Part shown: in pieces, positions 1 to 12,000 of the stretch
Numbering within the stretch: position 1 is the stretch's first letter
Layout: every line of letters starts with the position of its first letter
Source of the DNA: Castanea sativa
Taxonomy: Eukaryota; Streptophyta; Magnoliopsida; Fagales; Fagaceae
Length of the DNA: 64,000 nt
Direction: 5' to 3'
Assembly: GCF_040712315.1 (NCBI RefSeq)
Contig: NC_134022.1
Coordinates: 1,302,001 to 1,366,000 of the forward strand
Notes under the pieces: generated by a model
Told to the model about the DNA's origin: nothing
Seen by the model: only the letters and a program-made list of their open reading frames with translations
Database searches by the model: none
Made by a program: the position numbers and the translations under genes

Positions 1-1283
1 TTCCATTTCTCACACTTGTTTTCCTTCCCCTTTTCACTCCATTTTGTAGTGATTAAAATTGGTGGGCCAGAACGGAAAACCCTAGACCCACCATTTTCTT
101 TTCTTCCTATTTTCTCTCCAACAATCAAACAAGAGAACCATAATTCACCCCCCATTTTCCCTCCTCCCTTTCCAGTTCTCTCACTTTTCATCCCAACCAA
201 ACATAACATAAGCAAGTGTGTGCGAGACACTTTTATGATATCTTCTATATTCATCCTTTTCTGTTTGGGTCAACTTCATTTCTAGTCCAAAGGCCTAAAA
301 GTTAGAAGCCTCATTCGTCTTGGCTCGTTACCAACAATTTAAAGGGAAGGAAATAGATACTCTTACACGACCTTGTGTTAAACTAAGTTAATTGGTTTTG
401 AACATATCCTTACTATTTACCCAATCAACGAGGAACAGTACACGCAATGGAAGAGTATCAGCCTCACCCCTTTCCATGTTAGTGCATAGGTGCTATAATA
501 TGAGTTCCATTCACTTATTTTATACATATAATAGGAAATGATCAATGCAATCAACAAGCCTAACTTGCGAGGTAGGAACGCTGCAACCTAGCTCCATAAA
601 ACCCAACATATTGTAAACCCTAAAACAAAACAACAAAATGGGTCTTGTTATAAAATCCCACTTTTACAGAAAAAATTTCTTGGCCTGTTTTGAAAATCCA
701 ACTTCTTAAAATAACATCATTTAATGCATTGTCTTTTACATAAAAATGTACAAGTTTTAAAACTACTATCATTAATTTAAATTTTAGTAAAAGCAGGGTA
801 CTGAATTTTTAAATAAAGTATGGGGTATATTAGGAAATTTATTCATTGACTTTTCAAATGAGACTTCAATTTGGGACATCCCAAAATGGAATAGAAGCCT
901 AAAACAGAGATTGAAGTCTTTCAGCAATATGTTATATTAACTGTTATCAAAAGAATCTGCAAGATTAGTGTCAATCTAAAGTGTCTAAGTACCATACTGC
1001 CCTTGCCCAGTTCACCACTAGAATGGCTAAGAAGAAAAGAAAGAGAGACATATTGTAGTTGCCACACACGACATGCAACAAAACCCCAACTTCTTTTAAC
1101 GCTTTCTGTCAATAGTCAAAAGCTAAAGCAAATCACTCTGAAAGTTTGCAATTTGACAGGGCTTCCTCACTACAAATGCAAAATCTCTTAATTCTAAGTT
1201 ACCATAGCTTACACAAAGTTCCGGACAAATAAGATGTGAAGGAGTAACAGTGAGAATGTCATACCTGAAACATACACCCAAAG
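1..1283. other. 3' flank of the CLPP4-like gene; no gene seen
   Basis: No open frame here resembles a known protein. The part nearest 1283 is presumably the 3' UTR of the minus-strand CLPP4-like gene, but I cannot place its end. The rest is AT-rich spacer without an element I can delimit. Confidence 0.5.
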
Positions 1284-4200
1284 CTAGAATATCTCATCAT
1301 CTGGAACTTCAGGTGTCAAGAACTTTCTTGGATCTTTACTAATTTCCTCAAAATTTACTCTTGATTTCACCTTTTCTGGCACGGGCATCAAAGGAATAAT
1401 GCTATCTCTATCAATTACTCCATCAATTATTCCATATTCAACTGCCTCTATAGGAGACATGTAACGATCCCTATCAATATCTTTTTGGACTTGTTCAAAT
1501 GAGCGACCGGTAGATTCTGAAAAAATTCTTGTGACATTATTCTTGTTATGCATGACTTCTTGGGCTTGAATCTCCACATCTATCGCTTGCCCACTTGCAC
1601 CTCCCAGAGGTTGATGAATCATAATTCGTGTATTAGGCATTGCCAGACGCTTGCCTTTAGTGCCACCAGCAAGGATTATGGAAGCTGTTGATGCTACAAT
1701 GCCAAGTGCAACTGTGGAAACATCAGCCCTCACAAGCTTTACAACATCATAAATGGCCATTGTAGCACTGATACAGATAACAACAGCAAAAGACAATTAG
1801 GAAGTAGATAAAGTAGAGTAACTAAAACAGCAAATAATAAAAACAACATATCCAAAAATGGAAATTTAAGGGATGATATCTTTCTAGGTTAATAAATGAT
1901 TTTTTTTCCAAGGTTTTGATAAGTAAATTATTAATTTTTTATTGGTAAGTCACACACACCCAATTAGTCTTGAGTCCACAACCTCACTCTCCCCCTATAT
2001 AAGGGGAAGGAGATGCCAATTGAGCTAGAGCTCAATGGCAGTGATAAGAAAATTATCATTTTAAAGCAAATCCTAAAGCATTAAAGTATGTAATTTAAAT
2101 AAAAAATAACTACCTTGACAAATACAACCATTCATATTTTTGATAACTCAATAGTTACAATGGAGAGGGGAGATTTGAACCCTAGATATCTCCGTTGAAA
2201 ATACCAAGAAATGCTAGTTGAGCTACAAGACTTTTGGCCATACACCCAATCATCTTTTATTAGTCACAGTATAATTCCTTCATAAGTCCATGTATTTCCT
2301 CCAAATCATCCACAAAAGAGACAATGATAGACTTCCAAATTTCACAACTTTTAAAACGACCATACACTCCCTGCCAGCAAGTGCACAAATCAATAACTGT
2401 CTTTGACATCACCCATCGAACCCCAAACAGAGAAAAGACAAGCAAGCAAGGTTGTCTTGCCACTGAACAGTGAAGTTTGATAAGTAAAAATAAAATAATA
2501 AAATATGATTATTTGGACAAGAGAGCCTAGCACACACATGCCTAAGCCCAAGTATAAGGTGGTCTATCGTTTCCTACTTTCCTTGCATATTTAATACCAA
2601 TCCACCATAAGTATACCCATTTTCAGAAGATTGTCAAAATCTTCCTCCATGAAGCTGTCTAACCAAAGAATACAGAAACCTTAACTTCCATCTATTCTTC
2701 TAAGGAAACCCAGAATCCCACTTTCCTCTTAATAACCAGATTATAATATCCACTAATACATCAGGATGTTAGAGTACAGAAGATTTATATATAACAACAA
2801 ATTCCAACCCTAATCCTGGAGATCTCATATGAGCTCCTTGCTCCTCCAATCTCCATAAATACAAAGCAATAGCAGTCTACTTCTCTAAAGCTAAGGTGAA
2901 TAAATTGGGAATTTTTTTTTTTACAAAGGATAACCTCCACACCACAAATTATGTGAAAAACAAACTTGATGCAGCCTAAAAAAGGCAGCAAAGATGATAG
3001 GTTTCCTAAAACACAACATATAAACCCTGAAAGGCAGAAAAATTAATAATCAATATATAGTACAATAATCAACTAATCATATAAGAATTTAAACATAAAA
3101 ATTTATAAAATTCTCTTGTGCAGTACAAAAAACAAACAACCATTGATGTATATGGTTTACCCCAAAATAGTAATGATTTTTATGCAAAGGGTTTTAGGGG
3201 TTAAAGTTTGGGTTTAGGGAAAAAATAGAAAAGAGCTTTTTATTATGCTTTGGGGCTATTCACTTCGCACTTTAAGAGCATCTTCTAAGTTCTAACAACA
3301 CTGATCAACTCTCTGGAACTATCAAAGAAACTAGATGGTAGTCATTCACCCAAAATTGAGAACTGGACTGTTGAAATACAAAAGGCAAATCCATTTCCTC
3401 CAATCCTAGCAAAACCAAGTCTTTCCAACATATACATCAAATAATTCCAATTCATATGATTGTAGAACTTTTCAATATCCAAATCACAAATCAACCCAAG
3501 CTACACGCTATGTTTTATACTAAATAACCACTCATTGGCAGGGAGTATCGAATCCAAAATTTGTTTACCAACAACAAAAACATTGCAGTAGCCATGGCAG
3601 AAAGCATTCTAAAAATGCATAATGACATAATGATTTTTTTTTTTTAATAGAGGTTGGTATTATGCTAAAAATTTTACTAAAAAGTAATTGTCCAAAATGA
3701 AATTTCGTTTTGGTTAAGTCATTGGAGAATGCATTTATTTTACAAATAATAATAATAATACAAACTCTTTTTCTCAACAACAAAAAAAATTCTCATTCTC
3801 AACAGTAATAGGAAAAAAAAAATCCCAATACAAGGCCTAAATGCATGCACTGCCCAACACACAGACACAAGTATCTTTGTTTTTTTTACTCTAAATTTGA
3901 ACAATCAATCACATTCATATGAAACTCTTGCACCCATTGATCTCAACCTTCACCACAAATAGTAAACACACAGCAAAAAGCAAAATTTATAAAAACTCAA
4001 TCAAGGAAAATGACAAATCACACTTTCAACAGTGAATTTGTAATGAGTTTGCAAAAGCTAGCAATGAGTTTGTAACGAATCACAATATATATTTTTTTTA
4101 TAAAACTCTTTTTAAACAACAATGTTGTCGTCCTTAACTCCATCTATACTCCCAATCTCAAACCCCAGAACTACCACTGAATTCCAAGCCCCAATCACCG

Positions 4201-5856
4201 TCCTTCTGCACCTTCTCCAACACGGTCTCTCACATGACATCATCACCTTTGGTCACAGCTCATCAACCGCACTGCCTTCTCCAGCCCCAGGCCCTCTCCG
4301 AGGCTGCCCTCAGTGTCCACAAGAACTACTCCTACTTCCACATCAACTCGACAACATCAAATAACAAATCAACAAGAAGTCAGAATTGAGAGGGAGAGAG
4401 ATTGCCACCTCCTTGTGTTTCTAAGGAAGACATCCCCTCCTCCAACTATTGAATTATCAATAAAATAACAAATGAAGAGAGCACATGCTGCCATCTTCCT
4501 ATTGTTTGTTGTAGACAAACTTGTCTTTTTTTTCTTGGAAATGGAGTATGAGGGGATTCTCATTTTGGCTTCAGAACATGAGAAATACAAAACGAAAACC
4601 AAGAAACTAGTCCCCTCCCCCCAAAAGAACCAAAAAAAAAAAAAAGCATTTAATTTATTATGGGCAAATTACCACTTAACTACGTGTGATTTGGCCGAAA
4701 TTTAAGTTACCTAACTGTAGTTTGAAAATTGACATTTTACCCACGTGAGGTTATGGGCAAATTACCACTTAACCACATGTGATTTGGCTGAAATTTAAAT
4801 TACCTAACTATAGTTTGAAAATTGACATTTTACCCTCGTGAGGTTAGCTCAATTAGATTTTCTTAACCTATCTCTGTTAAAAACATAGCTAAATATGTGA
4901 TTTTGCTTCAATTTTATGTTTCTCTCCTCCAAACACACTAAAAACATAAAAGAATCCAACAGAACACTTGCATCATGAAATTTCAAACACATGTAAAAAA
5001 CTTAAATTTCAGTCAAAACTTGGTGCGTAAAGTATCAAATTTTAAACCACAAGTAAACATCTTAAATTTCAACCAAAACCACATGATTAAGTTATAATTT
5101 GCCCATTTAGCCTCCATTTGGATACAAATTATAAATGAAAATTATTTTACAATTCAGCTTATTTTTGTTAATATTCATAAGCCACTTTTTGGTACTATTT
5201 ATGGCCCACCGTACTATTTCAACAACCTTCTACCTTTATAGTTTCAACAATAAGTTTTCAGTTTCAGCAAAATAAACAATATCCCAACAAAACCTTATTA
5301 TATAGAAATGTATAAAAATGAAATTCTAATAGAAACAGAGTAATTGAGAGTGAACTTCGTATCACTAAGTTTAAAGCAACAATTAGGGAAATTTAGAATG
5401 ATCTGGTAAAAAATAAATTAGAAATGGGCAAATTGATAAAAAGAGAAAGAAACCAACCAACCTCAAAGCGCCACCAGGAGAATTGATAAAAAGACGGATA
5501 TCCTTAGTGTGGTCGAGAGCATCCAAGAGGATCAACTGACTGATGATAGCGTCGGCGACGAAGTCATCGATGTTGGATCCCAAGAACACGATCCTCTCCT
5601 TCAGCAACAGCCCCATCGGGTCTGCTTCTCCTCTCGTGGGCATGGCCTGCGTCTCATTATTCTTAATAATAGTAATCGGACTTGGACTGCTGCCTCTCGT
5701 GGTAGATGTAGACATGGACGTAGAAGAAGAGTAGATTTTGGTCGAGGGTTTTGCTTTTGCGGGGGGCTTGAACCACGAGGAAGGAGAGACTTTGGGTTTG
5801 GAGACGAAGAAGGAACGAGGTGAACACAGCGATGATGAAGATGAGAGCAATTCCAT
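1284..5856 (-). CDS. CLPP4: Plastid Clp protease proteolytic subunit ClpP4, nuclear-encoded (2 exons, 292 aa)
   Basis: Exon 1 is 5462-5856 and exon 2 is 1284-1767; the 3694-bp intron has a GT donor at 5461 and a CAG acceptor at 1768-1770. Joined, they give 292 aa, the length I recall for Arabidopsis ClpP4. Residues 1 to about 60 are Ser/Pro/Lys-rich and look like a chloroplast transit peptide. The ClpP fold follows, with [15 protein letters not shown] and INSPGGAL before the splice. By alignment to E. coli ClpP the catalytic triad is intact: Ser158 in GIVASTAS, His183 in MIHQPLGG and Asp232 in DRDRYMSP. The C-terminal tail [20 protein letters not shown] is typical of ClpP4. In the family, ClpP4 sits in the ClpP3-P6 ring of the stromal ATP-dependent Clp protease, which degrades stromal proteins and is essential for chloroplast development. 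The start is the first ATG giving a plausible transit peptide. The large intron is full of transposon relics. Confidence 0.95.
1930..2045 (-). mobile_element. tRNA-derived SINE in the CLPP4 intron
   Basis: Read on the minus strand, a polymerase III A-box-like TAGCTCAATTGGCA (2014-2027) is followed about 40 bp later by a B-box-like GTGGACTCAAGAC (about 1966-1978) and then an AT-rich tail. This layout is that of a plant tRNA-derived SINE. Ends are approximate. Confidence 0.6.
2140..2240 (-). mobile_element. tRNA-derived SINE in the CLPP4 intron
   Basis: On the minus strand, A box TAGCTCAACTAGC (2213-2225) and B box GGGTTCAAATCTC (about 2169-2181) lie about 45 bp apart. The sequence between and around them matches the copy at about 41.95 kb, so this is a family present at least twice in the window. 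Confidence 0.65.
2255..3500 (-). mobile_element. Degenerate LINE (non-LTR retrotransposon) with reverse transcriptase and zinc-binding remnants
   Basis: On the minus strand, 3342-3500 reads a reverse transcriptase block containing [16 protein letters not shown], then GFARIGG and FCISTVQFS, then a stop. This matches the LDIEKAYDHVNW...STVRFSVL core of plant L1-type LINEs. Further along, about 2540-2690 reads [13 protein letters not shown], a stop, and [15 protein letters not shown], and 2260-2460 reads [16 protein letters not shown] with WMIWRK in another frame. These are the zinc-binding (zf-RVT) tail of the same kind of element. Stops and frameshifts show it is dead. It lies in the CLPP4 intron in the same orientation as the gene. 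The stretch 2690-3340 is too diverged to read. Confidence 0.75.
4660..4845. repeat. Two-copy tandem repeat, 93-bp period
   Basis: The unit beginning ATGGGCAAATTACCACTTAA at 4660 recurs at 4753 with only a few substitutions; each copy ends in CGTGAGGTTA or close to it. It is inside the CLPP4 intron. Related diverged sequence follows to about 5105. Confidence 0.85.
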
Positions 5857-6350
5857 GGCGTTGTTACTTGTTTACTGTTGTGGAGCGAGAGCGAGAGAGC
5901 GAGAGAGAGATTTGGAGGATGAGTAAAAGAAAGAGAGAGCCCGCAGCAAGCAACCTCTTGGATTGGGATTCCCTTTCGAAATGGAGAGTATCCACCTGTT
6001 AACGGCCCATGATTCATTTGAAATTTACATCAGAGCCCTAAAATTGTGACAACTCATTAAAATTATCTAAGTTTTAATTTTCTCAGAGCTGATCACTTTT
6101 TTTTTTTTTTTCTTTCTTTCTTTTTTTTATATATTTCAATTTCCATTCATTTTTTACAACTTTTTATTTTTATTTTTATTTTAGCTATATATTCAAAAAG
6201 TGCCTAATGATTTTGGGTGATGCTTATATTTTTAGGTTGTTTTGAATTTTGCTGTTAGGTTATAACTTATAACTTATAACTTATAACTTATATGAGAACT
6301 GTAAAATTTATAGTGCTTAAAAATTTTACCATCAAGTTCAAGACACTTTT
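5857..6350. other. Upstream region of CLPP4 with a 7-bp microsatellite
   Basis: The segment just above 5856 is GA/CT-rich and probably contains the CLPP4 5' UTR and promoter. From 6260 to 6293 a 7-bp unit (TATAACT) repeats about 4.9 times. No gene is visible. Confidence 0.5.
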
Positions 6351-7095
6351 TGTGGGGGATTTAAGAACCGAAAAGGATTAAACCATGGAGTAGCTTGCAT
6401 AAACTAGCTTGAAAGGGTAAATAAGCTCTGAAGATTTCACTGACCTGGGGATGGAAATAGAAACAAGACAGTTAGTACCTTATGAAGGCTCAGGGGAGGA
6501 GAAAGGACCGTAATGGGAGCAAGAATGGTGGGGGGAAGTTAATTTCCTGAAAGATATATCTCTCACCTCCGCATTGAATGTTCTACACCAACCATATCAG
6601 CTGCATTAATGTGAAAATGACACCTGAATAGTAACTTCACAACTAACAGCCCTTTTTGCCACCTTCGGCAGAGTTTTGATGGGACAAGTATTCTGAGGAG
6701 TGCTTTGGGGCGTATATGTGGAGGGCTATGATGTAAGGAGGAAGGATATAAAAGGAAGGGAACTTCCCAGGAAAAAGGGGAGGATGAACATTTTCTCTAA
6801 GATATAGAAAAATGGGAAAGTGAACAGTGTATTATTTAGTGTAAAACTTGTATTAAGTATATATAAGAAACAAAACCTCGGACCAGCCCGAGGAGAACAT
6901 TATTCTCAATTACGCCGTGAGTTACATCTATTTGTTATTCGAGGCTCTTCGGCCATAGACTTAAACTTAGCTTAGAATTGCACTTGAAGTATTTTTCTCA
7001 CTCTATAAAGAAAATTCTATTGTTTGGACTTGATTTGAAGGACAAGGTTTCACTGTTCTTAATAGGCTTGGGCTTTTATTTTTTGAGCACTTACA
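6351..7095 (+). mobile_element. Probable solo LTR
   Basis: A 745-bp block starts TGTGGGGGATTT and ends GCACTTACA, has a TATA-box-like ATATAAAAGG near 6748, and has a base composition unlike its AT-rich surroundings. No gag-pol sequence flanks it. The 5-bp flanks (CTTTT and TATTT) do not match well, so the ends are uncertain. The orientation rests only on the TATA-like motif. Confidence 0.5.
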
Positions 7096-9003
7096 TATTT
7101 CTTCTCAAAAATTTTTTTTTTACATATTCTGTTTTTTTTTTTAATTGAAATATATATTATTCTGTCAACTTTTAGTTCACATTTTTTATATGTTTTTTTA
7201 ATAGAGTTTTTATATGTTATTTGGTTGTCTTTTGTGGTTTTTTTTTTTTACCTTTTCTTTAATACTAATGTATCGTATTGCACATGTAGAAATGAAAAAA
7301 AATAAAAATTCTTCTTCTTATTAATGTGAACTATTACAATTGTATTTGAAATTTTGAATGTAAAGTTTTAAATTTAAGAGATTTGAGGAACATATGTTAT
7401 TAGATAACATAAAGATATTTTTATACGAATCTTTTAAAAACTTCAAGATCCTTTAGAAGTTTTTCTTTGCAATCTACTTTATACAACGTTTGGGAGGTTA
7501 CTTCAAATTTAGCAAACTTTTGAAACTTCTTTTTCTTTCTTATAAAATTAAATATTTTTAAAATAATATAATTGACACAATATTTTCGCAATAAAATTTA
7601 AGTGGCAAATTATTAATAATAAGTAAAAATGTAATGTCAATAATGGGTCCAGATAAAAACCAGTTACAACTTGCCATTTAATCTTTATCGTGAAAATATT
7701 GTGAAAGTAACACTAAAATAATCATATTCAAGCTTATTTTCAATTGAGCTTAAAAAATTTTAGTCTTTTATTTTAAGGTGTACAAAAAAAAAATTAAAAA
7801 TTTATATATAAATTTTTTTTTTACCAGGTCAAAGGGTTCATTTAAACCCTTGAGCTGAATGTAAAGTATCTCATGAATAGGAAGCAAGGAGTGAGATTTA
7901 AGTTTTTAAAAGAGTTTCACACACATATATGTAAAAAGTAGTGTAGGATTTTAATTTCATATATATATATATATATAAAGTCTAGTCTGGAATATTTTTT
8001 TAAAAAAATTTAAACAACTTGGTTTTCCATTTAGGTTTTCTTAAATGCTCACGTTAATATGACTGATGCTAAGTAATCAGGAATTTTTTTTTTTTTTTTT
8101 TAGTTTACATTGCATTAACCTATTTTATTTGCATATCTCATGAATTGCCCAAAAATTTCCTCCACCCCTTTCCCAAAAGTAGAATGAGGTATATCATGCA
8201 TCAGGTGCATGAATCATCTTTCTCACATAAAGGTGGACCTCACATAAAAGAGAGAACTCTTATATCTAATACATGATGCATTTGAGAATGTAGCCTCAAC
8301 TTTAAATTCTATTATATAATAAACATAATTTCAGTTGACTTGGCTGAATTTTAGATGAATTTTTTTTAAATACATTTTATTTTAAAAATATATTAGAGAT
8401 TCAAATAGTTCCAAAGCATTATCAATTTTAATAATTATTCTTAAAATAATATCTCATCAAAATTTGCCCCAAAATTAGAGTTGCACAAACAACCCCGCCT
8501 CCAAGGCTAAAGAATCAATTTTCTTTCCTTATTTTCATAGACTTCCAAAAGACCCTCTATTTTCCGCAAGGGAATAATAATAGATACATAACAAAGAGAT
8601 TTTCTTTTTCCATAGTTAAATTATCAAGTGAAGAACGGTAAGATATTACAAATTTTACTACATAACATTTATAAATAACCTTAGTAAAATTTGTTAGTAA
8701 ATTTTTTGGCAATAATGTGTTAAAAAATTGCAGCCTAATTATAAAAATGAGAGACAACACAAGAAAAGCTGAGATAAGAAAAGAAATGATAGTTTATTTT
8801 TTAGTCTCTGTTTAGTCTCTTTTTTCAAGAAACCTAATTTAATTAAAGGATGAGTTTAGAGATTTCATTACGCCTCTGATTCTCAATAATTATATTGAGA
8901 TTAAAGGAACAAATTGTTTTCAATAATAAAGGTAACAAAATTTGAATATTTAATATAAAATTTTTTCCATGGCACCCTTTTGCCTAGCAACTGAGTTGTA
9001 CAA
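7096..9003. other. Spacer between the solo LTR and IWS1; one palindromic repeat
   Basis: Very AT-rich with long T runs. At 7573-7706 an imperfect inverted repeat pairs ACACAATATTTTCGCAATAA with its diverged complement about 90 bp on, a MITE-like hairpin. The end nearest 9003 is presumably IWS1 3' UTR. No gene seen. Confidence 0.5.
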
Positions 9004-12000
9004 TTACAAATATTTGACCATACCACGACCCTCCACGCTAAGTTTTGTGGCTTGAAGCTGCTTCTTCTTCGGTGCCTTCAATTGCTGTAACTTCTTATTC
9101 ATCTGAGATTAACAAGTTGCATTCTGAGTTTAGAAAAACGGTAAAAACAAAGAATTTGCAATGCATATAGGCAAAACTAGTCATGCGTCCAGTATACTCT
9201 TGCTTACACAGACGTACACATGCTCACAAAGCAAACTTGCCGCCCACTTGTGAGGTTCATTAATATACATCTTAACGCAGATAAGTTACAAATTGGTCCA
9301 ACAAATCATTCAACCCACCCCAATGAAAAAAGGAAGAGGGAAAATAATTCGATAGGATTGTATATCAATATATCAAGAAAATGTCATTTACACGGCTCTA
9401 ATTTTTATACTTTAGTTATATCACGCATGGTCATTCACAAACCACGTCCATTAGCAGCCCAGAAGAGTAGCACAAGAGGGAGAAAGGATTGTATACGCAA
9501 GATATCAAGAAATTGTCATTCACATGACTCAAATTTTTAGATTTTAGCTATACCAATCATGCAGATGCCAATCATGCAGTCATTCACAGACCACAAACCA
9601 CGTGCATTAGCAGTCCAGAAGAGTAGAGCCTGAGACCCCTGGTTCAAGGGCATGACCCAGAGTCCCATCAAACCATTCTACTTTCTACCCTTGTGATGCC
9701 TCTGAATGGGAATAACAGGTAAGTTTTAGCCCTTCAGGTCCTCCACTAGCTACTATTCCACCCAGGCGTGACTATTGGTTAAGCTCGTGAAAACTAAAAA
9801 TTTTAAAGTAGAAATTTTCACTAATCAAGACAGCTTAAGACTTTCCCGAAATGTAGCTAATAAGCAATAGCCCAAATAGCATTTCCTCCTCACACAAGTG
9901 TGGGCACAGGGTAAGGTTTTTGGTATAATAACCACTAGGGTGCATGTGAGACTAACCTATTAAAGAAAAAAAAAAGGGGTAAAATATTATTTTGGTTCCT
10001 AAACTTTACCAAATGTTTGTTTTTCATCCCTTAACTTTAAAAGTTCTTTTTTCATCCCTAAACTTTGTAGAGTTTTTTCAATAGTTTAGAGACAAAAATA
10101 GGAATGAAAATAGAATTTTTAAAAATAGTTTAGAGATGAAAATCAAACTTTTGGCAAAGTTTAAGGACATGCATAAAATATCTTTCACTAATTTAGGGAA
10201 AAAATAAAAAAAATTTCAATATTTTAAGGGCGAAAAATGAACTTCTTAAAGTTTAGGGATAAAAAACAAACTTTTGGTTAAGTTTAGGGACCAAGATAGT
10301 ATTTTACCCAAAAAAAAAAAATTCTGTGACATTTATGGGGTTCCAAACAAAGCACAATTGGCCTCACTTCAGTTTTAACAATGCGAATTATCAAATTTGA
10401 ACCCTCCTACAAAAAGTTTACCAATTAGAAGAGAGAGAGAATTGCACAACCATAATAATGTCTAGGGGTCCAGCATTTTAGCACGCAGCTTGTAAGCTGA
10501 AAAACTAAAATTTCTATCAGCCCCAAGGTAAAAGCCTCCTCCCTTCATTTTCACCCTCACAGAAATGAAGTCATTAAAGAAACAAATTTGAACAGAAAAA
10601 AATAAATAAATCAGAGCTTGACATTAACCTGTAACCCATAAAAGCACTGGATTCTCTAATGAGAAGTATGAGGAAAAGTTTCATGAATACCATATACATT
10701 TGGGCCATCATATAATCATTTTGAAAGAATAGATATAATGACTTTCAAATCAGATCATTCCTGTTCACCACCATTAGGCTAATGCCGGAACCTAGGACTT
10801 CAACAAGCTAATGCTCTTGTTCTAAGACTGAGAAGGAATTTTGAGTGAAAATTATGTTCTACAACAAGCAAAAACTTATAAGAGCAAAGCAGAAGAGCAT
10901 AGGTTAAATTTAGGCAAAAGGGTGAACCTTGCCCCTTTAGTGAATTGTCATCATCTTTAGAATCTCTGATATCATTGGTTGACCATTGAGACTTTCATAG
11001 AAATAGGCAATTGAGCAGAAAAAAGTAATAAATAAAGGCTATATTCCTATATATATATGATTCTAAACCACTCTTTCTCCCGGATATGAAAAGTGAACAA
11101 AAGCAAGTCATTTGTGTCCAAATTGGAGTAAATTATCTAATTAATTGGAAACTAAACATCTTCATAACTCTATTCATGCTGACTTCAAGAGATGCCCACA
11201 GGTAGTTTCACTAATTCTAATATTTAACTTTTCAGCAAAGGAAAACTAACCTTTAAACGACGCTGATCTTGTACAACTTGTTTTGCACGAGCCCTAATTT
11301 CATCTGGATCAATCTTAGATTGTGGGCGAACCACAAAATCTAAAGGAGTTGCTTCTGGCCTTGTAGCATGCAACCTGGAAGATGATTGGCTAGACTTGCG
11401 TTCCCTGCAGTGTAATAAAACTTAACATCTAATATGATATGGCATTGGAAAACTGTGCACAAATATAAATAAATTAAGCGCATAGGAGCAAACATATGTC
11501 TGTCATTGCATCATACCGTGAAAATTCATCCAAACCAAGATCACCGTCTCTAGATTCCATTCCAGCAGCCTTATTAGCCGGCCTACCAAAATTAGAATAA
11601 AAATTAAACATAAGTATATATAAATTTGCTTGTAAAAGCAAAAATTTGGAGAGACATGCAGAAGAGTTCACAAACAGTACTTCTTCACAGGTGGCCTTCG
11701 GTATGGAACCCTCTCATCATCAACATTTCTCATCTCCTCAAACCTTGTACTCTTATTAAATATTGGTCGACTCTGCACTCAAAGTGATGAAAAGAAATAT
11801 TCAATATTAATGAATATATAAAACCCATTAACAAATCTACATGGGTCGTTAAAGAAAGAAAAGAAAGAGACTACTCACTACATTTAAAAAAAATATGGAA
11901 AATATGTGGAATCAGTTGTTAGCAACCTCATTCGTTCCATATATGAGCGGTCCCATGCAGGGAAGTTTGGCAATTCTCTTGTATTGTTTATAGAGTCCTT

